This document shows positions 58,048-64,000 of a stretch of 64,000 nt of DNA, piece after piece. Position 1 is the stretch's first letter. The number at the start of each line of letters is the position of its first letter. Made by a program: the position numbers and the translations under genes. The stretch comes from Anaerolineales bacterium (lineage in GTDB: Bacteria; Chloroflexota; Anaerolineae; 4572-78; J111): assembly GCA_015075185.1 (NCBI GenBank), contig JABTUW010000001.1:372001-436000 (forward strand), written 5' to 3'. The notes beneath the pieces were generated by a model. That model was not told the DNA's origin, ran no database searches, and was given only the letters and a program-made list of their open reading frames with translations.

Positions 58048-59358
58048 CTACCCACGTTCAATTTCCTCCCGGACGATTTGAACCCAGCGGATAACCCGTT
58101 GTGGGTCGTTTCCAATCGTGTGGTTATCTTTCATGATGATCTCGACACAGCAGTTTTGGGTAATCTCCAGCGCCTCACGGATGCCTGCCCGGATGCGATC
58201 CTCGTCAAAGGAGAACATGGCCAGGTCTATGGGGTTGGGTTTTAACGAATAGATATATTTATCTTCCAACTGTTCGGCCATTTTTCTCTTATCAGCCCAG
58301 GGTGAGACGGAAACCCGGCGTAAATTTGGAAACTGTTTAACAATATGCCAGCGTTTGTCGAGCGGTTCGCAGCAGCCGTAGCAGTTTAAACCGAAACGCT
58401 CGAGAATGGGTTGCTGATAGGGAAAAACAAATTCAGCAAACATTTCCGGTGAGATGCCGACCGTCTCTTGACTTTCAGCAAAGCCCCACATATTGGCACA
58501 ACATACTTTTCCGTCGGCGTCCGCCGGCGACAGCTCGTCTGTCCAACCTAACCCGCCAGACCCGACGTAGGTCCCGTCACTGTTAGGGCCAAGCAGCCCT
58601 TCTGTTTCTAAACGGTCAAGCATGGCCATTGTTCCATCCCGTAGAATGGTCATAATCCGATGAATGAGGTCGGGATCATCGTACATATCATACATAATCT
58701 GCTGCAAACCGCGTAATTCTGCCAGGAGCCGGGTCATGCCTAACGACCACCACCACAGCGTCTTTGTCCGGATGGCCAGCAGATCACCAAAAATTTGTCC
58801 GGCCACCTCGACCAGCTTCTCAGTCGCTTCATAATTCACCTGAATCTCAGGATAGTGCAATTTTTCGACATCTTCTTCTGTTTTGATCGGCGACTCCCAG
58901 GTATAGGCCCCTCCATCTTTACCGCCGATCCTGATTTCTTTTAAGCCCCACCCGATTTCGTTATGAATATAAGGAATATCAAAGTAAGGTTGGATGGTAT
59001 AATCATCCTTCATCTTTGAACCCCAAAAGATCTCTTTGCGTAAATGCATTTCCCATTGCCGGGCCAGGAGATTTTCGCATTCAATTTGATCGGCAGTGAT
59101 GATCTCGTTCCAACCATTCTCCGGGTCACAAAAGATCAGGGGGCGTGTCGGGCGCAGTGCGTTATGGTTATACCAAAGTTGTCGTTTTTCCTCTTCGATG
59201 GGACGGGCGGCCAGGTCGGCTACCTGGCCGGCTAAACGGCGCAAAATCTCGCAATCGCTTTGGCTCACTTTCAAATCGCCGGCCGCTAAACGAGCTTGTA
59301 CGGCAATGACATCGCGGGATTGATCTAAGGCTGTCTCAACAGTTTTTTCCGGGTGCAT
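58048..59358 (-). CDS. Uroporphyrinogen decarboxylase-like (MtaA/CmuA-type) methyltransferase
   Basis: 436 residues. A URO-D fold: 'ALRPTRPLIFCDPENGWNEI', 'GWGLKEIRIGGKDGGAYTW', 'DMYDDPDLIHRIMTIL', 'FAESQETVGISPEMFAEFVF', 'FGLNCYGCCEPLDKRWHIVK' and 'VSPWADKRKMAEQLEDKYIY'. The Cys pair in 'CYGCCEP' fits a zinc site like that of corrinoid methyltransferases rather than haem synthesis. The corrinoid-binding protein gene is directly upstream, so the two probably form a cobalamin-dependent demethylation or methyl-transfer unit. Confidence 0.85.
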   Translation of the reverse strand: MHPEKTVETALDQSRDVIAVQARLAAGDLKVSQSDCEILRRLAGQVADLAARPIEEEKRQLWYNHNALRPTRPLIFCDPENGWNEIITADQIECENLLARQWEMHLRKEIFWGSKMKDDYTIQPYFDIPYIHNEIGWGLKEIRIGGKDGGAYTWESPIKTEEDVEKLHYPEIQVNYEATEKLVEVAGQIFGDLLAIRTKTLWWWSLGMTRLLAELRGLQQIMYDMYDDPDLIHRIMTILRDGTMAMLDRLETEGLLGPNSDGTYVGSGGLGWTDELSPADADGKVCCANMWGFAESQETVGISPEMFAEFVFPYQQPILERFGLNCYGCCEPLDKRWHIVKQFPNLRRVSVSPWADKRKMAEQLEDKYIYSLKPNPIDLAMFSFDEDRIRAGIREALEITQNCCVEIIMKDNHTIGNDPQRVIRWVQIVREEIERG

Positions 59359-59407
59359 GGCTATTCTTACCTCTTCTGCGTTTTCCTGGCGCAGCCCAAT
59401 TCATATC

Positions 59408-60043
59408 TTAGGCCACACCCAACAGCGACTTGGCCATCCTGGCGACACTGCCCGCATCGGGCGCAAAACCGTCCGCACCGACTTTATTGGCAAAATCCTG
59501 GGTGATCGGCGCGCCCCCGATAATCACCTTGACCTTGTCCCGCAGCCCGGCCTCGGTTAAAGCTTGAATTGTCTCGCTAATCGAGGCGACTGTCGTCGTC
59601 AGCAGGGCCGACATGCCGACCAGATCAGGCTCATGCTGCCGGACCGCTTCGACAAACTTCTCGGGCGACACATCGTTGCCCAGGTCAACGATCTGAAAAC
59701 CGGACCCTTCTAACATCATCGCCACCAGATTCTTGCCAATATCGTGCAGATCCCCGGCCACGGTGCCAATGACGACCTTGCCCAGCGTTTCGACCTCGGC
59801 CTGCATCAGCAGCGGCTTAAGAATTTCCAGAGCCTTCTGCATCGCCCGTGCGGCAATGAGCATTTCCGGGACAAATTTTTCGCCGGACTCAAAGAGGCGG
59901 CCTACTTCGGTCATCGCCGGGATACAGGCCTGGTGCAATATCTCCGAGGCAGAGATGCCGGCCTCAACGGCCGCCTGAGTTTCAGCGGCGGCAACTTTGG
60001 CATTGCCTTTCAAGACAGCTTCACAGATAGTTTCCAAGCTCAT
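59408..60043 (-). CDS. Corrinoid (B12-binding) methyltransferase protein
   Basis: 211 residues from ATG 60043. A longer frame to 60094 is repeat-encoded and was rejected. The N-terminal helical cap is 'VEAGISASEILHQACIPAMT' and 'FVPEMLIAARAMQKAL'. The Rossmann part has the cobalamin His motif 'GDLHDIGKN' (Asp98, His100, Gly103), 'IVDLGNDVSPEKFV', 'VGMSALLTTT' and 'IIGGAPIT'. This is the MtaC/MtbC-like carrier that accepts a methyl group on cobalt. Lies between a URO-D-type methyltransferase and sugar-type oxidoreductases. Confidence 0.93.
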   Translation of the reverse strand: MSLETICEAVLKGNAKVAAAETQAAVEAGISASEILHQACIPAMTEVGRLFESGEKFVPEMLIAARAMQKALEILKPLLMQAEVETLGKVVIGTVAGDLHDIGKNLVAMMLEGSGFQIVDLGNDVSPEKFVEAVRQHEPDLVGMSALLTTTVASISETIQALTEAGLRDKVKVIIGGAPITQDFANKVGADGFAPDAGSVARMAKSLLGVA

Positions 60044-60053
60044 TGTTAATGTA

Positions 60054-60145
60054 CTCCTCTGAAAATAGTAGTCAGTCGTCAGTAGCCAGCCCATAGGGGG
60101 CCTTCAGCTCTAGTCAGAAAAATATTTTTATGCTTGGTGGTGTGC
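60054..60145 (-). repeat. 92-bp composite leader repeat, copy A
   Basis: Minus-strand reading: variable ends, TTTTTCTGACTAGAGC, hairpins GAAGGCCCCCTATGGGCT, GGCTACTGACGACTGACTAC units, TTTTCAGAGGAG. It ends with the ribosome site of the corrinoid gene. Copy B at 62840-62931 differs at few positions. Confidence 0.85.
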
Positions 60146-60195
60146 CACAGGCTCGTAACGACTCCTTTAAAAATATGTCCTCATTCATTCAGGAA

Positions 60196-61200
60196 TTAAC
60201 GAGCGTACATCGCCGGTCGTTCCAGGTCAGGCACGGCTTGGGGCTGGCCGGTTTTGGCCGACTGGATACAGGCATCCGCTACCACCATGGCAACATAACC
60301 ATCCCACACCGTCGGGCCGGTGGGCTGCTTCTCAACCAGAGATTGCACCCAGGCCTGAGCCTCACGGATGTAGGCTGCATCGAACCGGACTAGCCAATCC
60401 GGGTCTATGGTTTGAAACTGCTTGCGCGCTTGCTTCACCGTAGGGGCAGATGCAGGCGCGGTCCGGGCCGAGCCTTGAGATCCCGTCAACGTCACATCAA
60501 CCTGATAGCCATAGTTGGAGTCGGCATTCATTTCGATCAGGCCCAAAGCACCGTCCTTAAAGACCATCTGCACCAACAGCAGTCGGCAGGTTTCGGGCCG
60601 AGTTGCCTCTGCCTTCACCCACTGGGTGTAAACCTGGTTTACCTCCTGGTTGAGCAGCCACCGGGCCGAGTGAATATCGTGGATGGCTGAGTTGATGATA
60701 ACATCCTCGACGGTGCGCGGTTCTATCCCGCCCTCGCCCGTGTGAAGCCCGTGGAACATAAGCGGCTGTCCAATATCACCTCGATCGAGCAGCTCTTTGA
60801 GGGCCTGATGAGCCTGATCATACTCGCGCATGAACCCCAATTGGACCAGCCGACGCCCGCCGGCGAGTTCAGCATCCAATACTTTTCTGGCATCGGCCAT
60901 ATTCGTAGCCAGGGGTTTCTCACACAAGACCGGTTTGCCCGCGGCCAGACAGGCCAGAACCAATTCGGCGTGAAACGGGTCAGGTGCGGCAATGACCACC
61001 GCCTGCACAGCCGGGTCGGCGATCATAGCCTGAGCATCGGTGTAGACGCTAGCCCCGCCACATTCAGCCGCCACTATCCTCGCCCGTTCCTGATCAATAT
61101 CCATGACCGCGACAACCTTGGCCCCGGGAGTTTTGTTCGCCAGATTTCGAGCATGGCGTCCGCCCATGCCGCCTGTACCGACCACGCCAATTTGGACCAT
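60196..61200 (-). CDS. Gfo/Idh/MocA family oxidoreductase
   Basis: 334 residues. N-terminal Rossmann fold with 'IGVVGTGGMGGRHARN' (residues 4-19), 'VIAAPDPFHAELVLACL' and 'KPVLCEKPLATN' (Glu-Lys-Pro). The C-terminal sheet domain has 'EDVIINSAIHDIHSARWLLN' with the His-Asp pair. Similar to inositol 2-dehydrogenases; it would oxidise a cyclitol or sugar with NAD. It shares base 61200 with the SDR gene upstream, so the two are coupled. Confidence 0.9.
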   Translation of the reverse strand: MVQIGVVGTGGMGGRHARNLANKTPGAKVVAVMDIDQERARIVAAECGGASVYTDAQAMIADPAVQAVVIAAPDPFHAELVLACLAAGKPVLCEKPLATNMADARKVLDAELAGGRRLVQLGFMREYDQAHQALKELLDRGDIGQPLMFHGLHTGEGGIEPRTVEDVIINSAIHDIHSARWLLNQEVNQVYTQWVKAEATRPETCRLLLVQMVFKDGALGLIEMNADSNYGYQVDVTLTGSQGSARTAPASAPTVKQARKQFQTIDPDWLVRFDAAYIREAQAWVQSLVEKQPTGPTVWDGYVAMVVADACIQSAKTGQPQAVPDLERPAMYAR

Positions 61201-62018
61201 TATGACTCCTCCTCTGCGGGGGGGATGGGTTGGGGTCCGGCCCCTATCACTGATTGGTCAAAATCAACAATCGAGCCGGTCATCATGCCCGACTCGTCAG
61301 ATGCTAAAAAGGCCACCGCCCGGGCCACTTCTTCGGGTTTTAGCAGCCGGCCAAACGGCTGAGCCGCCTCGGCCTGCGCCAGCCAATTGTCCCCGGCGCC
61401 GTGATACTTGCGTTGGATGGTATCTTCGCCGGGCGTGTCCATCCAGCCGATATTAAGCGTATTCACCCGAATGCGGTGGCGCATAACGGTGTAGGCCACA
61501 TTTTTGGTGAGAGTGACCAGCGCCCCTTTTGAGCAGGCATAGGGCATGAGTATGGGCACGTTCCCATAAGCCGCCAAGCTGCCAATGTTAACGATAGAAC
61601 CGGCTACCCGGTCACGCCGCATAATTTTGACCGTATCCTGGATTAACAAAAAGGGCGCCCGGACATTGACCGCCATAATCCAGTCCCACAATTCCGGCGA
61701 GGTATCCCAAATCGTTCCTCGATCCGAGACGCCGGCAACATTGACCAGAATATGGACCGTGCCAAAATTCTTATCGGCGGCGGCGACAATCCGCCGGCAA
61801 TCTTCAACCCTGGCCAGGTCGGCTGGCACAAAGCGCACGTCACAGCCAGCGGTACTCATTTCAGCCGCTAATGCCTGACCTCGTTCGGCATTGCGCCCGC
61901 AGATGATAAGGCCGGCCGCCCCGCGCTCGACAAATAAGCGGGCCGTCGCCTCGCCCAACCCCTGGGTGCTGCCCGTAATAATGGCGTATTTGCCGGATAG
62001 GTCGGACCTATTTGTCAT
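61200..62018 (-). CDS. Short-chain dehydrogenase/reductase
   Basis: 272 residues. '[17 protein letters not shown]' (nucleotide site about 13-28), '[10 protein letters not shown]', '[12 protein letters not shown]' (Ser) and '[15 protein letters not shown]' (Tyr-x-x-x-Lys) give the classical SDR catalytic set. Likely oxidises or reduces a sugar or polyol in the catabolic row. Stop and start overlap with the Gfo/Idh/MocA gene. Confidence 0.92.
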   Translation of the reverse strand: MTNRSDLSGKYAIITGSTQGLGEATARLFVERGAAGLIICGRNAERGQALAAEMSTAGCDVRFVPADLARVEDCRRIVAAADKNFGTVHILVNVAGVSDRGTIWDTSPELWDWIMAVNVRAPFLLIQDTVKIMRRDRVAGSIVNIGSLAAYGNVPILMPYACSKGALVTLTKNVAYTVMRHRIRVNTLNIGWMDTPGEDTIQRKYHGAGDNWLAQAEAAQPFGRLLKPEEVARAVAFLASDESGMMTGSIVDFDQSVIGAGPQPIPPAEEES

Positions 62019-62052
62019 CCGGTTCTCCTAATTGAACAGTTACGGATAGACC

Positions 62053-62832
62053 CTAAACCTCGCTAAAGGCAGCGCGAAAGTGGTCCATAGCCTGATTATT
62101 ATCTTCCAGCGGATAGGCTTCCATCCCCACTACACCTTCATAACCTATCTCACGCAGCGCTTCGGCCACAAAGCGATAATTCAGTTCGCCGGTACCCGGC
62201 TCGTGGCGTCCAGGGACATCGGCCACGTGAATGTGACCGATATACGGGTGGTAATCCCGCAGGAGTTGCACCACATTGCCCTCTTCAACCGCGCTGTGAT
62301 AGATATCGAAGAGAACTTTGACATAAGGGCTATTGACTTCTTTGACCAAGCGCACCGCATCCTCGATGAAGTTGATAGAGTAACCGGGGTGGTCCACCTT
62401 GGTATTGAGGACTTCCAGGCAGTAGGTCACCCGGTTCTCTGCCCCCAATTGAGCCAGTTGGCTCAAGGCTTTGTAGGCGGTGATCCAATGAGTCACCGGG
62501 CTGGCCGAGATTTTATGCACCACCTCCCCGTTGGGGCCAAGCTCCCCGCCATGCACAACCAGGAAGGACGCCCGGAGTTTCTTGGCGACAGGCGTGGATT
62601 CCGTTATCCCGGCCACATAGTCCGCCATGCCGTCGGGATGAACGCAAGAGCCGCCTTGCGTCCCAGAAAAGCCGCACACCTCAATCTTGGGGTCAGCGGT
62701 AAAGACCTCCAGATTGCGCCCCTTCCAGCCCCAAAACTCCACCAAAAAACCGGCTTGGGCAATTTTTTTAACCCGTTCCTCAAAGGGTAAATCCAAAAAA
62801 ACGGTATCAGCACAAATGGATAAACGATACAT
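62053..62832 (-). CDS. TIM-barrel sugar isomerase, hydroxypyruvate-isomerase-like
   Basis: 259 residues from ATG 62832 (AGAGGAG upstream). A longer frame to 62880 is repeat-encoded and was rejected. 'LDLPFEERVKKIAQAGFLVE', 'YCLEVLNTKVDHPGYSINF' , 'VKVLFDIYHSAVEEGN', 'IGHIHVADVPGRHEPGTGEL' and 'GVVGMEAYPLEDN' are the xylose-isomerase-like barrel with metal ligands Glu, Asp-x-x-His, His and Glu, closest to Hyi. It would interconvert an aldose/ketose-type intermediate in the catabolic row. Confidence 0.88.
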   Translation of the reverse strand: MYRLSICADTVFLDLPFEERVKKIAQAGFLVEFWGWKGRNLEVFTADPKIEVCGFSGTQGGSCVHPDGMADYVAGITESTPVAKKLRASFLVVHGGELGPNGEVVHKISASPVTHWITAYKALSQLAQLGAENRVTYCLEVLNTKVDHPGYSINFIEDAVRLVKEVNSPYVKVLFDIYHSAVEEGNVVQLLRDYHPYIGHIHVADVPGRHEPGTGELNYRFVAEALREIGYEGVVGMEAYPLEDNNQAMDHFRAAFSEV

Positions 62833-62839
62833 TGAAGGT

Positions 62840-62931
62840 CTCCTCTGAAAATAGTAGTCAGTCGTCAGTAGCCAGCCCATAGGGGGCCTTCGGCTCTAGT
62901 CAGAAAAACGTTTTTATTGTCGGTGGCGTGC
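62840..62931 (-). repeat. 92-bp composite leader repeat, copy B
   Basis: Nearly identical to copy A at 60054-60145, and like it placed so that its AGAGGAG end is the ribosome site of the next gene. Core CCCATAGGGGGCCTTCGGCT. Confidence 0.85.
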
Positions 62932-62956
62932 ACGACGCTCATGAACACTCCTTAGA

Positions 62957-63060
62957 AAATAAGTTACACGCACGGAGTTATCGCAGAGGGACACCGAGAA
63001 AAATATATAAAAACTCTGCGTATCTCTGTGCCCTCTCTGCGTTCTCTGTGTTATGTATTT
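62957..63060. repeat. CTCTGCGT-type short repeat with inverted arms
   Basis: CGCAGAGGGACACCGAGA on the left and ACTCTGCGTATCTCTGTG, CCCTCTCTGCGTTCTCTGTG on the right, 7-8 bp units around an AT-rich centre. It fills most of the 270-base gap between the isomerase and the alcohol dehydrogenase genes; no gene is visible there. Confidence 0.6.
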
Positions 63061-63102
63061 TCAGTCTCGGTGTCGTCCCGGCTGGGACTATCCACTCTTC
63101 AG

Positions 63103-64000
63103 CTAATCAGTAGTTACAACAACCTTGACCGCTTCCCCCTGGCGGGCGGCAGCAATTCCCTTGAAAATATCCGGCAAAGGCAGGACCATGCTGTTCATCA
63201 CCGAAGGCTTGATAGCGCCGCTCTCCAAAATCTGGATAGCCCTGGGAAAGGTGTTCTCCCCGACAAAAGAGCCAAACACGGTTAATTCGTTGCGGGTGAT
63301 CAGGTATTGGCGGGCCGAGGGTCGGGCCTTTTCATTAACCCCAAACAGCGCAATTTTACCCTGTTTAGCGGCTAATTCCAAAGCCGTCCCAAATTGGTTC
63401 CCGACGGCATCCACGACCAGCTCAGCCCCCCAGCCACCGGTTTCAGCTTTGACCACTTCAGCCAGCGAGTCTGTTTTGATATTGACCACAACGTCCATAC
63501 CGGCCTGTTTGGCTACCTCAAGGCGGTAAGGCGCGAGGTCAGAGATAATGATCCTGGCCCCGGCGGCTTTATACATCATACCGTGCAGAATACCAATCGG
63601 GCCTGCACCGATCACCACGGCGGTTTGGCCAGGTTGAATGGTGGCCAGGTCGGTGCAGTTGACCACGCAGGAGAGCGGCTCAATCCAGACGGCCTCTGCA
63701 AAAGGCAGCGTTTTGGAGACCTGATGCAGGGCACGCTCAGGCGCAGCCATATAGCGCGCAAAGCCGCCATCTTTATGAATGCCCAACGTGGTCCAGTTCT
63801 CACAATGGAGCGACTTGCCTGCCTTGCAGTAACGGCAGAGACCACAGGTTAGATTGGCCGCAACCGCCACCCGGTCGCCCACGTTGGTGGTGGTCACGGC
63901 TGGACCGGTTTCGACAACCTGCCCAATGACTTCGTGCCCCAGAATGGCCCCTGGCGTAGCAGCCACGGCCGGCGGCACTGACAGAATGTGCAAATCGGTG
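63103..64000 (-). CDS. Zinc-dependent alcohol dehydrogenase (MDR family), N-terminus outside window
   Basis: 299 residues visible; the frame stays open to the window end, where 'TDLHILSVPP' belongs to the family's 'CGTDxH' block. 'GAILGHEVIGQVVETG' , the structural zinc site 'LTCGLCRYCKAGKSLHCEN' (four Cys), 'VVIGAGPIGILHGMM' (NAD site) and 'DVVVNIKTDSLAEVV' identify a sorbitol/threonine-type dehydrogenase. It is the first visible gene of the leftward row that ends with the LacI regulator and likely oxidises a polyol or sugar. Confidence 0.92.
   Translation of the reverse strand, partial: TDLHILSVPPAVAATPGAILGHEVIGQVVETGPAVTTTNVGDRVAVAANLTCGLCRYCKAGKSLHCENWTTLGIHKDGGFARYMAAPERALHQVSKTLPFAEAVWIEPLSCVVNCTDLATIQPGQTAVVIGAGPIGILHGMMYKAAGARIIISDLAPYRLEVAKQAGMDVVVNIKTDSLAEVVKAETGGWGAELVVDAVGNQFGTALELAAKQGKIALFGVNEKARPSARQYLITRNELTVFGSFVGENTFPRAIQILESGAIKPSVMNSMVLPLPDIFKGIAAARQGEAVKVVVTTD

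Noticed and set aside
60044..60094. 17-codon extension of the corrinoid protein, and the similar 16-codon extension of the isomerase at 62833-62880
   Set aside because: Both extensions ('MGWLLTTDYYFQR') are translations of the same leader repeat; the internal ATGs have proper ribosome sites.

Overview
The window is a gene-dense stretch of about 55% GC that looks like an uncultured Chloroflexota (Anaerolineae-like) genome. That assignment is inference. It rests on the many GT-C/DUF2079 membrane proteins carrying a C-terminal 'LYWQ...GLY' module, the PCYCGC and DUF1573 lipoprotein-type genes, and the abundance of heptanucleotide repeats. No rRNA, tRNA, CRISPR array or transposase gene was recognised.

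Layout. (1) 1-1.5 kb: the end of a DegT-type aminotransferase, a Crp/Fnr regulator and a DUF2892 membrane protein. (2) 1.5-31.2 kb: an array of ten large multi-membrane-span proteins of GT-C/GT39, DUF2079 or related type plus one SGNH hydrolase, nearly all on the minus strand. Most of the GT-C proteins end in one to three copies of the same beta-rich module. This is probably a surface glycan or protein-glycosylation locus. (3) 31.5-36 kb: a secreted two-domain LamG-like protein, a solute-binding protein, a clan-A glycosidase-like protein and a small haem-copper-oxidase-like membrane protein. (4) 36-53.3 kb: a copper and envelope redox region with CsoR, CopZ-like, two CopA ATPases, a sortase, a two-component system whose sensor has a Met-rich outer loop, a multicopper oxidase, a PCYCGC lipoprotein, a DUF1573 protein, a cytochrome c and an ECF sigma/anti-sigma pair. 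(5) 53.4-64 kb: a PanB-like enzyme, a desaturase-Rieske fusion, two LacI regulators, and a leftward catabolic operon (zinc alcohol dehydrogenase, TIM-barrel isomerase, SDR, Gfo/Idh/MocA, corrinoid protein, URO-D-type methyltransferase).

The most interesting result is that two genes in the copper region appear to encode selenoproteins. At 36956-37336 a lipoprotein thioredoxin has in-frame UGA at both cysteine positions of its CxxC motif (UxxU). At 46143-46643 a DUF1573 protein has UGA at the second position of its Cys-Cys pair (CU). In both, a hairpin with a G/U-containing apical loop lies 18 nt after the (last) UGA, the geometry expected of a bacterial SECIS element. Conventional gene calling would truncate or miss both genes. 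Three 11-bp direct repeats, the usual site form for OmpR/PhoB regulators, precede both the multicopper oxidase gene and the operon holding the second selenoprotein.

The other genome-scale feature is a dense population of short interspersed repeats: 7-bp tandem arrays, often flanking a small double hairpin, plus REP-like palindromes and two 103-104 bp MITE-like elements. Many are inserted in frame inside genes, including both CopA genes at the same site, the GT39 proteins and the solute-binding protein. Several genes take their N-terminus or leader from such a repeat.
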